64,000 nucleotides of DNA, taken from the NCBI GenBank assembly GCA_001899715.1, contig MKWI01000016.1, positions 458,254-522,253 on the forward strand, given 5' to 3'. Position 1 is the first letter of the stretch, and every line of letters begins with the position of its first letter. The notes below the pieces were generated by a model, which was not told the origin of the DNA, made no database searches, and worked only from the letters and a program-made list of their open reading frames with translations. Shown in pieces: positions 35,734-44,617 of the stretch. A program made the position numbers and the translations under genes. This DNA comes from Sphingobium sp. 66-54 (GTDB lineage: Bacteria; Pseudomonadota; Alphaproteobacteria; Sphingomonadales; Sphingomonadaceae).

Positions 35734-36555
35734 ATGATGCATACCTTGCAGGCACAGTTCTCGGATGTAGATGATCTTCTCAGAGAAGCGATGCGTGGTC
35801 ATTTGCATGGCCACGGTTCGTTTATGATCGAAAACTCAGGACGTATTGGGCCACTTGTCGAGTTATTGGCTGCTGCCCAGCAATTTCCGGCCGAGTATGC
35901 ATCCGTTTCATTTGCGGGGACATTTGCCCCGAAAGTTCGCGATGCTTGGGCAACGGGAAAGCCGTTCGGCGGCGGCTTCAGCGACCAAGCTGGGGCGTTT
36001 CCATTGCCGTTAGAGAACCCTGTAGAGACCCGTGATCCGGTTTGGGCGCAATGGCTCCTCCACGCAGAAAATGCTGGGAAAAATAGAGGCTTTCCCTCCG
36101 GGCTCGTCGCATCGCTGGTGGGGGCATTGGGTGAACTGCAGGACAATGTCTATGAGCATAGCGGCGCGGCCCAAACGGGGCTGGTCGCTTATGCAGTCAC
36201 GGATCGCACCTTCGAGTTTGTGGTGGCGGATCGCGGCATGGGTGTGCTGGAGACGCTGCGGCAAAACCCTGACTACGCGCATCTGCCGGACGCAGGTGCG
36301 GCGCTGACGGAAGCGATCCGACCTGGTGTGTCGCGGTTCCCTGCTTCCAGCGGAAGGGGCCAGGGATTTATCCAGCTTTGCAGGTCAATGGTGACCGACC
36401 GGGTTGAGCTTCGCTTCCGCTCCGGTGATCATGCGCTGACGCTATGCCCGACAAATGATCCTCTCAATGGGCACCAGCGGCTCAGCCATACCTCAACCCT
36501 GGCGGGTCTGACGAGCAAGCCCTGCACATCCGATTTTCGCTTGCGCACCAGATAG
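35734..36555 (+). CDS. GHKL-type ATPase, 3'-truncated
   Basis: The ATPase core is visible: ALGELQDNVYEHS (N box), VADRGMGVLETLRQN (G1 box) and SSGRGQGFIQLCRSM (G2-like). The N-terminal 100 residues are not recognised. After DHALTL (about 36,440) the frame only reads through the tail of the opposite-strand MFS gene (PTNDPLNGHQRLSHT), so the native end is lost. Such soluble histidine-kinase-like ATPases act in signalling or defence; the partner is unknown. Confidence 0.65.
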   Translation: MMHTLQAQFSDVDDLLREAMRGHLHGHGSFMIENSGRIGPLVELLAAAQQFPAEYASVSFAGTFAPKVRDAWATGKPFGGGFSDQAGAFPLPLENPVETRDPVWAQWLLHAENAGKNRGFPSGLVASLVGALGELQDNVYEHSGAAQTGLVAYAVTDRTFEFVVADRGMGVLETLRQNPDYAHLPDAGAALTEAIRPGVSRFPASSGRGQGFIQLCRSMVTDRVELRFRSGDHALTLCPTNDPLNGHQRLSHTSTLAGLTSKPCTSDFRLRTR

Positions 36556-37433
36556 CTCGCCAACATCCCGGCAAAGATCGTTCCAGAAATCCCGCCAAGT
36601 CCAACCGCAGGCCCGATGAGGGCGCCGACCGCAGCGAGCGGAACGTCATGGCTTCGCAGGAGGAAGGCCGGTGCCCAAATTGGCAGAACGGCGACCGCCA
36701 TTCCGCCAAAAGCCATCCCGAGCGACAGGGAGATGAAGCCGCGAAGCCGCAGGAGCAAAATGATCGCCCGCACCAGGCTGATCTCGGGCGGAAGATCTGC
36801 CGATGCATGATCCTGGGCTCGTTTCGGTTCCCGCATGGTCGCGAGCAAAAGAGTGACCAGCACAAATCCGGCGAGCCCACATATAAGGAACATGGCGCGC
36901 CAGCCGTGGGCTGCCGCCAGAACGCCAGCGAGGATCGATCCGACCACGAGGCCGACGAAGGTGCTCGCCTGAAAGTTGGAAATAGCCCGGGGACGTCTGG
37001 GAGCGGCGAACAGGTCCGAAATCATTGAAATCGCGACAGGGAAAGCGGTGGCCTCCCCGACGCCCACCAAAATGCGAAAGAGCCCAAGCGACCAGAAACC
37101 CTGTGCGAGTCCGGTTAAGGCAGTCGCCCCGGACCAGAGAGCAACGCCGAGAACGAGAATTTTCTTGCGGTTGCTGTGGTCCACCCAGCGGGCGATGAAA
37201 ACGCCGACAATCAGATTGAAGAGAACGAACGCCGTGCCTGAAACGAGGCTCATTTCGGTATCGGTAAGGCCCAGATCCAATTTGACGGGATCCACGACGA
37301 TACCGAGCAGCGCGCGATCAGCCATATTCAGGAAGTTGGCGAGAAAGAGCAGGAAGAGGCTATAACCTGCGCCGCGTATTGGCGCGCCGGTAGAGTCCCG
37401 CTCTTCAACCAACGTCGCCATCCCATTCCCCAT
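36429..37433 (-). CDS. MFS transporter, C-terminally truncated
   Basis: A spinster-type major facilitator: LFLLFLANFLNMADRALLG in helix 1, then ARWVDHSNRKKILVLG, RILVGVGEATAFPVAISMIS and TFVGLVVGSILAG. Only 334 residues and about nine membrane helices remain of the usual 12 in 420-450 residues; the end (SRWCPLRGSFVGHSVSA) is not family-like. It is the last gene of the 40759-to-36429 operon, eight bases after the amidohydrolase, and has been cut by the same junction as the GHKL gene. Probably not functional. Confidence 0.75.
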   Translation of the reverse strand: MGNGMATLVEERDSTGAPIRGAGYSLFLLFLANFLNMADRALLGIVVDPVKLDLGLTDTEMSLVSGTAFVLFNLIVGVFIARWVDHSNRKKILVLGVALWSGATALTGLAQGFWSLGLFRILVGVGEATAFPVAISMISDLFAAPRRPRAISNFQASTFVGLVVGSILAGVLAAAHGWRAMFLICGLAGFVLVTLLLATMREPKRAQDHASADLPPEISLVRAIILLLRLRGFISLSLGMAFGGMAVAVLPIWAPAFLLRSHDVPLAAVGALIGPAVGLGGISGTIFAGMLASYLVRKRKSDVQGLLVRPARVEVWLSRWCPLRGSFVGHSVSA

Positions 37434-37441
37434 TCTTTATT

Positions 37442-38491
37442 TTAGCTGGTTGTGGTCAGCCCCAACAAATCGGCCGCATTGAGCCCGAGAATCTTCGCCT
37501 GATCGGCATTGCCGAGCCCCGCGTGAAAACCGACCGGATCAGGCTCGGACATATCGAATGGATAGTCGGTGCCGAGGCAGAGCTTGTCGGCGCCATGCGT
37601 GCGCACGAGACTCTCGAGCTGGTCCTTGTCGAAGACGAGTGTGTCGAGCCAGAGTTTGCGCAGATAGGTAGAAGGCAGGTGCTGGCAATGCTCGCTGCAG
37701 TCGGCACGGGCGCGCCAGCCATGATCCATGCGCCCCCAATAACCGGGAATATACCCGCCGCCATGCGCCACGCAGATTTTCAGGCCGGGATAGCGATCCA
37801 GAACGCGGCCAAAGATGAGATGGCCCACGGCCAATGTCGCTTCGAGCGGGTTTCCGATCAGGTTGTTGAAATAATATTCGCTCATCCGCTGGGCATGCGT
37901 AAAGCCGAGAGGATGGAGAAAGAGCAGGATGCCCAGCTCTTCGGCTGCGGCAAAGAAGGGCCGGAATTCCTCGCCATGGAAATCCCTGCCATTCACATTT
38001 GAGCTGATCTCGATGCCACGCAGATCGAGATCGCGCACGCAGCGCCGCATCTCCGCTATCGCCATCTCGACATTCTGGAGAGGGACCGTGCCCATGCCGA
38101 CAAGCCGGTCCGGATGCGCCGCCACCGCTTCGGCCATCCCGTCATTGACAGCCCGAGCCGCCTCACGCCCGGTTTCCGGATCCGCAAAGTAGAAATACTG
38201 GCCGGGGCTGGGCGAAATGGCCTGAACATCGATGCCGAGCCGATCCATATCGTCCAACCGTTGCTCAATGCTGTTCAACGTGCGCCCGATCGTCGCAAAC
38301 TGGGTGCGGTTGACCTCGGCCGACTTTGGGCTGGTGAAGTCATTGATGCCTGGCGGCGGTCCGGGATATTTCGCCTGTACGATCGCATCTGCCGCCGGAA
38401 TGCCGAGATGGCAGTGGATGTCGACCACGAGGTGCTTGCCGCGCGCCTGCACCGGGATCGGCTTGCGATCGCCGCATGTCGTGACGGTCAT
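37442..38491 (-). CDS. Amidohydrolase, ACMSD-like decarboxylase/hydrolase
   Basis: A 349-residue metal-dependent TIM barrel of the aminocarboxymuconate-semialdehyde decarboxylase group. Metal ligands are HCH in VVDIHCHLGIP, the histidines of LLFLHPLGF and CVAHGGGYIPGYWGRMD, and the aspartate of LGTDYPFDMSEPD. Members decarboxylate aromatic acids (for example 5-carboxyvanillate) or hydrolyse ring-cleavage products. Its start overlaps the upstream FAH stop as ATGA. In this operon it probably acts on an intermediate of aromatic degradation; the exact reaction is open. Confidence 0.88.
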   Translation of the reverse strand: MTVTTCGDRKPIPVQARGKHLVVDIHCHLGIPAADAIVQAKYPGPPPGINDFTSPKSAEVNRTQFATIGRTLNSIEQRLDDMDRLGIDVQAISPSPGQYFYFADPETGREAARAVNDGMAEAVAAHPDRLVGMGTVPLQNVEMAIAEMRRCVRDLDLRGIEISSNVNGRDFHGEEFRPFFAAAEELGILLFLHPLGFTHAQRMSEYYFNNLIGNPLEATLAVGHLIFGRVLDRYPGLKICVAHGGGYIPGYWGRMDHGWRARADCSEHCQHLPSTYLRKLWLDTLVFDKDQLESLVRTHGADKLCLGTDYPFDMSEPDPVGFHAGLGNADQAKILGLNAADLLGLTTTS

Positions 38492-39780
38492 ATTGTCCCC
38501 CTTGCCGGAGATATCGTGCCGCTACAGTCGCCGAAGCCGATCGGCACATAGCCCTGCGTCTGTGCGCGCCCGCGCAGCGTGAGTGTGTCGCCATCTTCCA
38601 GCATCGTCCGGCGCGATCCGTCGGGCAGCTCAATGATGCTTCCGCCGCGCATCGTGATCTCGGCGAGGCAGGCGCGTGCTTCCTCAGCGACCCCCGAAAC
38701 CGTTCCTGTCGCGACAAGATCGCCCCGCTCCAGCGGCGCGCCGTTGGAGGCCTGGTGCGCGACCATCTGGCCGAGCGTCCAGAACAGTTCCTTGAGGTTC
38801 GTGCGGACAATCCGCGCGCGGGAACCGCCGGCGTTGGAGAGATGGGCGGTGAGTTCGATATCGATGGCGCCATGGCTGCGGTCGGCCGGGTCCAGCAGAT
38901 GCGCGGGTATGGCGGGCTCATCGACCGTGCGCCCGCGCGCTGCCATGCGGAATGGCGCCAGCGCTTCCATCGTCACGATCCAGGGGCTGATGGTGGTGAC
39001 GAAGCTCTTGCCCAGATGCGGTCCCAGAATGGACTCGAAGAACTGAATGCCGCGGGCGGACCAGTCATTGACGAGGCAGCAGCCAAACAGGGCCTGCTCC
39101 GCCTGCGCCATGCTGACGGGCTCGCCCAGCGCATTGCCGTCGCGAAGCCAAACGCCGAATTCGAGTTCGAAATCGAGCATCGGCTCAGGACCAAACATAA
39201 TCTGTTTGCTACCCGGCGGCGTCTCGAACTGTCCCACCGGACGCACCACCGGCGTCCCGCTCGGCATCACCGAACTGGCGCGGCCATTATAAGCGACCGG
39301 CAGTGCCATGGCGGCGAGGGGCGGTGTTCCGCCAGCCATACGCTTGATGTGATCGATCGAGGTGCAGAAGTCGGTGAACGCCGTGGGCTTGAGCGGCAGC
39401 AGGAGATCTGCGCCATCCATTGGTACGAGCAGCGGCTCAAGTAGCGTGCGGTCGCCCGTGCCCCCAATCCGAAACAGGTGAGACAGTTGCGCGCGCAGGG
39501 CACTGACACTTGCCGGCGCACAGGCAAGCAAAGGGGCCAGCGACGGGCCGGAGGCTGCAGATGCGGCCTCGACAGCCCCGCCGGTCAGCAAGCCAGTGGC
39601 CAGCAGAGCTGGGAGGTCGATGATGCGGTCGCCAAGCGCTACGCCGCTGCGGATATGATCGCCGGTCCGAAACAGGCCGAACGGCAGATTCTGGATGGGA
39701 AAATCCGTGTCTGCGGCATTTGCGCTCTCGACCCAGCTCTTGCGATCCGGATCATGCGTCGCGTTGAGCTTAATGGTCAT
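38488..39780 (-). CDS. Fumarylacetoacetase-like hydrolase
   Basis: A 430-residue protein with the two-domain layout of true fumarylacetoacetase: an N-terminal SH3-like domain and the FAH fold with MLDFELEFGVWL, NDWSARGIQFFES and HLGKSFVTTISPWIV. Such enzymes cleave a carbon-carbon bond in 3,5-dioxo acids such as fumarylacetoacetate. No homogentisate dioxygenase or maleylacetoacetate isomerase is here, so an analogous substrate is likely. Start at ATG 39780, overlapping the MBL gene end by 11 bases. Confidence 0.88.
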   Translation of the reverse strand: MTIKLNATHDPDRKSWVESANAADTDFPIQNLPFGLFRTGDHIRSGVALGDRIIDLPALLATGLLTGGAVEAASAASGPSLAPLLACAPASVSALRAQLSHLFRIGGTGDRTLLEPLLVPMDGADLLLPLKPTAFTDFCTSIDHIKRMAGGTPPLAAMALPVAYNGRASSVMPSGTPVVRPVGQFETPPGSKQIMFGPEPMLDFELEFGVWLRDGNALGEPVSMAQAEQALFGCCLVNDWSARGIQFFESILGPHLGKSFVTTISPWIVTMEALAPFRMAARGRTVDEPAIPAHLLDPADRSHGAIDIELTAHLSNAGGSRARIVRTNLKELFWTLGQMVAHQASNGAPLERGDLVATGTVSGVAEEARACLAEITMRGGSIIELPDGSRRTMLEDGDTLTLRGRAQTQGYVPIGFGDCSGTISPARGTI

Positions 39781-40759
39781 GACCGCAAGCCTCGTCATGT
39801 GCCGCCAGTTTCCTGTGATAGCGTCCCATTGCACCGAACAGGTCGCGCTGCTGGTCGGGCGTGAATTGCGCACCCCATTGCCGGTAGAGGGAGAAGACAT
39901 TGGCGACGATCCGTTCGGGGTCGCTCCAACCCCGGAACTCGGTCATGTTGATGTCGCGCGCGGCCTCCTCGAAGCCCAGGCCGGCGTCGAACCGCACGCG
40001 CGTCTCGTCCCGAATATATTCGAAATAGGCCTTCATGTTGGCGACCGCTGATTTCCCGGTGATGGGCCCGTGCCCCGGCACCACGACCTCCGGATCAAGA
40101 TCCATGATATATTGGCAGGCGGTGATCCAGTTTTCGATGGGACCGGCCCACATGATCGGATGGCCTTCGTTGAACAGCAGGTCACCTGTGAACACCACGC
40201 GATCGCCCGGCAGCCAGACGATCGTATCGGACAGGGTATGCGCCGGACCCAGGTCGGTCAGTTCGACACGCTTGTCACCAACAGCGAGCGAAAGCTGCTT
40301 GTCGAACGTCGAGTTGGGCAGTGTCAACTGATCCACGCCTGAGAAATCAAATTTCCGGCCCATGGTTTCATAGAGGAACTCGCCACCGTCCCCCATATTC
40401 CGGTAATTGTCCTTCAGGCTGGCGAGCATTTTCGGGTTGAAACTCGCCATTTCCTTTCTGGCTTCATGCGTGGCGATGATCTCGGCATCCGCGACAAGTC
40501 CGTTCCCAAAAAAGTGATCGGGATTGGCGTGCGTGTTAACCAGCCGGTCGATCTTGGCGGCCGCAGGCACCTTGGCCTTGAAGCTGTCGAGCATCTCGCG
40601 GGTCAGCGGCACGCTCATCAGCGTGTCCACGAGCAGGGTTTCGCCTTCACTGACGATCAGGCCTGCATTGGACCAGCCCCAGGTGCCATCAGGCTGGACA
40701 TAGCCATAGACACCGTTGCCGATGTCATGGACGCCTTGTGTGAATGGCCAGTTCGCCAT
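39770..40759 (-). CDS. MBL-fold hydrolase
   Basis: A 329-residue metallo-beta-lactamase-fold protein: NTHANPDHFFGNG is the HxxxDH motif (here with asparagine between), then DLGPAHTLSDTIVWLPGD and VVPGHGPITGKSA. The first histidine position reads H-A-N-P-D-H, so the classical HxHxDH has Asn for the second His. First gene of the leftward catabolic operon; ribosome site AAGGAGAGGACGGC. It may open a lactone or thioester; unproven. Confidence 0.85.
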   Translation of the reverse strand: MANWPFTQGVHDIGNGVYGYVQPDGTWGWSNAGLIVSEGETLLVDTLMSVPLTREMLDSFKAKVPAAAKIDRLVNTHANPDHFFGNGLVADAEIIATHEARKEMASFNPKMLASLKDNYRNMGDGGEFLYETMGRKFDFSGVDQLTLPNSTFDKQLSLAVGDKRVELTDLGPAHTLSDTIVWLPGDRVVFTGDLLFNEGHPIMWAGPIENWITACQYIMDLDPEVVVPGHGPITGKSAVANMKAYFEYIRDETRVRFDAGLGFEEAARDINMTEFRGWSDPERIVANVFSLYRQWGAQFTPDQQRDLFGAMGRYHRKLAAHDEACGHDH

Positions 40760-40809
40760 GCCGTCCTCTCCTTGTGATTCAAGCCTATCGATCTGCGCCA
40801 TCAACACAA

Positions 40810-40825
40810 TTCCTATTTTAAGGAA
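40810..40825. promoter_or_regulatory. TTCC-N8-GGAA operator between MBL operon and TetR gene
   Basis: TTCCTATTTTAAGGAA is the core of a larger dyad (40799-40836) with 16-base arms that differ at one position. It lies between the divergent MBL operon and TetR gene, the usual place of a TetR operator, and the same core occurs upstream of the dioxygenase operon and the TonB receptor. Confidence 0.8.
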
Positions 40826-40895
40826 TTGCGTTGATGTGCTTGCCGGATGGTAGAAAAAGCGGAATAGCGGGCGCTCCGTTCAAGCTTGAGGGCTC

Positions 40896-41528
40896 ATGAC
40901 GAAAGTTACACCGAAGAAACGCGGCCAGGGCCGTCCATCCGACAATACCGTCGGCCGCGAGGTTGTGCTCGCCAAAGCAATCGAGCTGCTGCAGGAATTG
41001 CCGCCGGCGCGCGTTACCATCTCGCTGATCGCGCGGGAGGCTGGAGTCGACCCGGCGCTCATCCGCTATTATTTCGGTGATCGCGCCAAGTTGCTGCTTG
41101 CCGTTGTGGAGCGCTTGATCGCTGACGCGCCTGCCGAGATCGCCGGAAGCAATGAGCCCCGGGCGATCCTCGAGCGGCGCATTCGCCACGCGGCCCACTT
41201 CACGCGGTCGACCAAGCACGTGCGCCGGCTGATGGTCGACGAGCTGGCCGACGCCAAATCGGCCGAGGCGCGGAAGCTTCAGGGTGCAATGAACATGCGC
41301 GCGGTCGACGCCTTTGCCGACCTGCTGGCGCGCGACGGCGGTGAGGAACTGCGCACAATAAACCCGCTTTTCCTGCATGTGGCGCTCGTTGGTTTGTTCG
41401 ACTTCTTCGTCTCGGCTCAGCCCGTCGTCCGCAATCTCGTGCCGGAAGGCACCGACATGGACAAGCTCGGCGCCGAGTATGAGGACTTCATCGTCGATCT
41501 CCTCCTCAATGGCATCCGGAAGCGCTGA
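40896..41528 (+). CDS. TetR-family transcriptional regulator
   Basis: A 210-residue repressor. After a basic tail (KKRGQGRPSDN) comes the TetR helix-turn-helix: VTISLIAREAGVDPALIRYYFGDRAKLL. The C-terminal ligand domain is all-helical. Divergent from the MBL-led operon across the large dyad at 40799-40836, so it probably controls both, and by shared operator sequence the other two catabolic promoters. The ligand is likely the pathway substrate or an intermediate. Confidence 0.9.
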   Translation: MTKVTPKKRGQGRPSDNTVGREVVLAKAIELLQELPPARVTISLIAREAGVDPALIRYYFGDRAKLLLAVVERLIADAPAEIAGSNEPRAILERRIRHAAHFTRSTKHVRRLMVDELADAKSAEARKLQGAMNMRAVDAFADLLARDGGEELRTINPLFLHVALVGLFDFFVSAQPVVRNLVPEGTDMDKLGAEYEDFIVDLLLNGIRKR

Positions 41529-41537
41529 GCACATGGC

Positions 41538-42482
41538 TTATCCTTCGGCAACGCAAGGGTTGCGCTGGGTGCCAAGGCCGGTAATCGTCCCCTCCATCAC
41601 GTCGCCGGGTTGCAGGAACACACCGAAGGCCGACCCATTGCCATAAGGCGAGCCGGTACAGATGACGTCACCCGGCAAGAGCGCCAGTCGCTCGGACAGA
41701 TACGCGACCTGCCGCTCGATGCTGATCATCATGTCGCGGGTCGATTCGTCCTGATAGACCTTGCCGTTGACGGACAGCCGGATCGTCAACTCGTAGGGAT
41801 CTGGCACAAACTGCCGCGGCACGATCATCGGACCAAAAGGCAGGAAGGTCGGGAAGCATTTGCCCGATAGCCAGTCCGCGCCGATCGCGCTGTTGTCGCG
41901 GCGGAAAATATGCTCGCGAGCCGTCACATCATTCACCACGATAAAACCCGCCACATAGTCCATGGCCTTGTCCGGCCTCACATGACGGGCGCGTTTGCCG
42001 ATCACGACGCCGAGTTCCAGCTCCCAGTCCGGCTTCATTACATTAAGTGGCAGGACGACCGTGTCATTCGGCCCAACGACACAGGAGGGCAGCTTGATAA
42101 AGCAGTAGGGCAATGATGCGTGGGCGCGTTCGTCCATCATCTTTTCAACGCGCGCGAGACGGTCCTCGTCCGTTTCGCCTTCGTCGGCCGCGGTCCGCAT
42201 CGACGGATCACCCATGATCAGGCCGATCACATGCTTGCGATAATTGGCCCCGGTGCAGAAGATCTGGCGCGGGACATAGGGCGCAGCGAGCGCGCGCTCA
42301 TCCAGCGGCACGGCGCCCTCGCCCTTGGCAGCGATCGCTTCCAGGCGCGGCAACGTCGCGTCCCAGTCGTCCAGAAGGGCAAGCACGTCGCGTGTCTCGC
42401 CATGTGCAGCGAGCGGCACCAGCATATCGTCGACCACCAGCGCCGCGCCACCGTCGCGCAGCTTGGCCAGACCGAATGTCAT
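41538..42482 (-). CDS. FAH-family hydrolase/isomerase
   Basis: A 314-residue fumarylacetoacetate-hydrolase-fold protein: FCTGANYRKHV, metal-binding MKPDWELELGVVIGKRA, YVAGFIVVNDVTAREH, GPMIVPRQFVPDPYEL and LLPGDVICTGSPYGNG. Such enzymes often act on 2-hydroxy-dienoate or acylpyruvate products downstream of extradiol ring cleavage, and an extradiol dioxygenase is two genes upstream. Last gene of the 44514-to-41538 operon; start behind GGGAGAGGACGG. The frame is open far upstream, but those codons cover the monooxygenase gene on another frame and are not coding. Confidence 0.88.
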   Translation of the reverse strand: MTFGLAKLRDGGAALVVDDMLVPLAAHGETRDVLALLDDWDATLPRLEAIAAKGEGAVPLDERALAAPYVPRQIFCTGANYRKHVIGLIMGDPSMRTAADEGETDEDRLARVEKMMDERAHASLPYCFIKLPSCVVGPNDTVVLPLNVMKPDWELELGVVIGKRARHVRPDKAMDYVAGFIVVNDVTAREHIFRRDNSAIGADWLSGKCFPTFLPFGPMIVPRQFVPDPYELTIRLSVNGKVYQDESTRDMMISIERQVAYLSERLALLPGDVICTGSPYGNGSAFGVFLQPGDVMEGTITGLGTQRNPCVAEG

Positions 42483-42496
42483 CCGTCCTCTCCCGA

Positions 42497-43609
42497 TCAA
42501 TAGGGCGCCTGGAGCTGACCCATCGTCGCTCCAAGCATTGTGTTGCTGGCGGTTTCCTCGCCTGCCATCTGGATTTCGCCGATGTGCACCGAGTTTTCGA
42601 CAACGAGGCGCGCACGCTCGAAGCGGCGGTCCATGAAGGCCCGCAAGGCGACGGCGACATCGTTGTCGCGCGCCAGTTCCTCCGCCAGAACAAGACCGTC
42701 CTCGGCGGCGATGCCGGCGCCACTGGCAAGATGCGGTGTCGTTGCGTGGGCGGCATCGCCGATCAGCACGATCCGCCCCTTGTACCAGGGATCGGGCAGC
42801 AGCAACCATTCGAGCGGCCGGTAGTTGATCTGAGCCGGCGCGATGATGCTGTCGCGCATGGCGGGAACGGCACCGCCGAACGGCGCCATCAAATCGCGCA
42901 GATGCGTCACCAGCTCCTCCCCGGAAAATCTGGGATTGTCCGGAACATGTTCGAGCAGGAACATATACATCTCGTCCTGCGAGACGGGATTGATACCAAG
43001 CTTCACCGGACCGCCAAAATACATTTCCGTACGGTCCACCTCCGGGGGGCGTTTGGCGACCAGACGCCAGCAGCCTTGCCCCGTGAATTGTGGCTTGGGC
43101 ACGTCTGGAAAGATCATTTCGCGGATCGATGAGTAGATCCCGTCGGCTCCGACAAGGAGGTCGTAATGCCTGGCCGTTCCATCCGTGAAGGTCACGTCGA
43201 CGCCGGTTTCGTCCTGGCTCAACGTTTCGACCTTGACGCCGAGGGTCACATTGATGCCCTCGCTCCGCACTGTGGAGGAGAGAATTTCGTGAAGGACGGG
43301 ACGTAGAATGCCGCCCCCTTGCTGGATGGGCATAGGATTTTCGATCGCGGGCACATCCATCAAGACGTTGCCGGCCATCGTCCTGCCGCGCATTCCGGAG
43401 CCCACGAAGCCGCGCTGGCGAATTTGATCGAGGATGCCAAGCGCATCGAATGCTCGCAGCGAAATGCCCGTGATACTGATCCCTGCGCCATAAACACGCC
43501 AATGCGGATCGGCATCGATCAGGTCGACGTTCACGCCGATCCGCTTGAGGGAGATTGCTGCCGTCATGCCGCCGACGCCCCCGCCAACGACAAGCGCGCT
43601 GCGGATCAC
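42497..43609 (-). CDS. FAD-dependent aromatic monooxygenase (salicylate hydroxylase-like)
   Basis: A 370-residue flavoprotein: FAD-binding VVGGGVGGMTAAISLKRIG, DLLVGADGIYSSIRE (DG motif) and GRIVLIGDAAHATTPHLASG (GD motif). Members hydroxylate aromatic acids or phenols with NAD(P)H. The GTG start overlaps the dioxygenase stop (GTGA), so hydroxylation and ring cleavage are coupled genetically. Substrate unknown. Confidence 0.9.
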   Translation of the reverse strand: MIRSALVVGGGVGGMTAAISLKRIGVNVDLIDADPHWRVYGAGISITGISLRAFDALGILDQIRQRGFVGSGMRGRTMAGNVLMDVPAIENPMPIQQGGGILRPVLHEILSSTVRSEGINVTLGVKVETLSQDETGVDVTFTDGTARHYDLLVGADGIYSSIREMIFPDVPKPQFTGQGCWRLVAKRPPEVDRTEMYFGGPVKLGINPVSQDEMYMFLLEHVPDNPRFSGEELVTHLRDLMAPFGGAVPAMRDSIIAPAQINYRPLEWLLLPDPWYKGRIVLIGDAAHATTPHLASGAGIAAEDGLVLAEELARDNDVAVALRAFMDRRFERARLVVENSVHIGEIQMAGEETASNTMLGATMGQLQAPY

Positions 43610-44514
43610 GCGGGCACCTGCCAAAGGCCTTTGTCGGGCGCGATTTCGGCATGGGGAACATTGCCGGGAATGATCCGGCCGGTGCCCCACTGATCGGTGA
43701 TATCGGGGCTGAACTCATAAACTGTCGGCTGCCAGCTTGCCTCATCCACCTCTTCAAGGTCGGACGTATATTCAACGGCATTGCCGTTGGGCGTCAGATA
43801 ATAGGTGAAGGTGTTATTCCCTGCCGTATGCCGGCCGGGGCCCCAGGACAGAGTGATGCCATTTTTATGCATCCGCGCAAGGCCGCGCATCATCTCGTCG
43901 ACGGAACTGACATCGAAAGCGACATGGTTGAGGGCCGGGGGGCCGGGCAGTATCGCGAGCCGGTGATGCGCCCGGTTGCAGCGCAGGAATGCCATGAACG
44001 TGCCGATCCAGTCCGTCAGGCGGAAGCCGAGCGCCTCTTCATAATATTGCACCAGTTCCGCCGGTCTGGGGGTATGGAGCACGATATGGCTCAGGCCAGT
44101 CGGAATGGCCTCCCCCTTGGCAAGGGTGCGGTGCTGGCGCTGCGTGGTGTCACAACTTACCTCCATTGCGCGACCGTCCGGATCGAAGAACCGAAAGGCA
44201 TAACCGCCCGCTGGCCCCTCTGCGGCGCCGGGCTCGGAGATGATTTTGGACCCGGCCGCCTGGACCTGGGTGAAAAGCGCGTCAACATCCGCGCGGGAGC
44301 CCGCCGAAAAGCCGATCAGATCCGTCTTACGCGCCTCATCCTGGCGCAGGCGAATGACGAAGGGATGCGAAGATCCTTCTGCCGCGAAATAGATCTTGCC
44401 ATCGCTTTCGCCGACTTCGGCAAGCCCCCAGATATCGCCGAAGAACGCCCGTTCTGCCGCAAGGTCCGGCACTGCGAGTGCCACATAGTGAAGATCATTG
44501 ACTGCGGCCGACAT
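43606..44514 (-). CDS. Extradiol ring-cleavage dioxygenase, type I (VOC superfamily)
   Basis: A 302-residue two-module VOC protein typical of catechol 2,3- or 2,3-dihydroxybiphenyl 1,2-dioxygenases. The iron ligands fit His in LSHIVLHTPRP, His in LNHVAFDVSSVDE and Glu in NGNAVEYTSDLEE; the N-terminal module is the degenerate non-metal half. It opens a catecholic ring next to the diol. Start ATG 44514 behind GGGGGGACGAC; an ATG at 44532 is possible. First gene of its operon, 21 bases after a TTCC-N8-GGAA site. Confidence 0.88.
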   Translation of the reverse strand: MSAAVNDLHYVALAVPDLAAERAFFGDIWGLAEVGESDGKIYFAAEGSSHPFVIRLRQDEARKTDLIGFSAGSRADVDALFTQVQAAGSKIISEPGAAEGPAGGYAFRFFDPDGRAMEVSCDTTQRQHRTLAKGEAIPTGLSHIVLHTPRPAELVQYYEEALGFRLTDWIGTFMAFLRCNRAHHRLAILPGPPALNHVAFDVSSVDEMMRGLARMHKNGITLSWGPGRHTAGNNTFTYYLTPNGNAVEYTSDLEEVDEASWQPTVYEFSPDITDQWGTGRIIPGNVPHAEIAPDKGLWQVPA

Positions 44515-44534
44515 GTCGTCCCCCCGATTCATAA

Positions 44535-44550
44535 TTCCTGCACAAAGGAA
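44535..44550. promoter_or_regulatory. TTCC-N8-GGAA operator of the dioxygenase operon
   Basis: TTCCTGCACAAAGGAA with AA/TA flanks, same spacing and arms as the site beside the TetR gene. It ends directly before the dioxygenase leader. Confidence 0.75.
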
Positions 44551-44576
44551 TAATGGGTTGCAGAGCGGTTTGCAAA

Positions 44577-44611
44577 GCAAATCCTCCCCCGATGTCCGGA
44601 GGAGGATTTGC
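44577..44611 (-). terminator. Rho-independent terminator of the TonB receptor gene
   Basis: GCAAATCCTCC (44577-44587) pairs perfectly with GGAGGATTTGC (44601-44611). In the minus-strand transcript the stem ends in GATTTGCTTTGCAAA. It starts seven bases after the receptor stop. Confidence 0.7.
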
Positions 44612-44617
44612 CCATCT

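Noticed and set aside
41538..43781. 747-codon open frame that would fuse upstream codons to the FAH-family enzyme
   Set aside because: The first 430 codons are compositionally odd and overlap the FAD monooxygenase, which has clear motifs in another frame; a good ribosome site and ATG at 42482 mark the true start.
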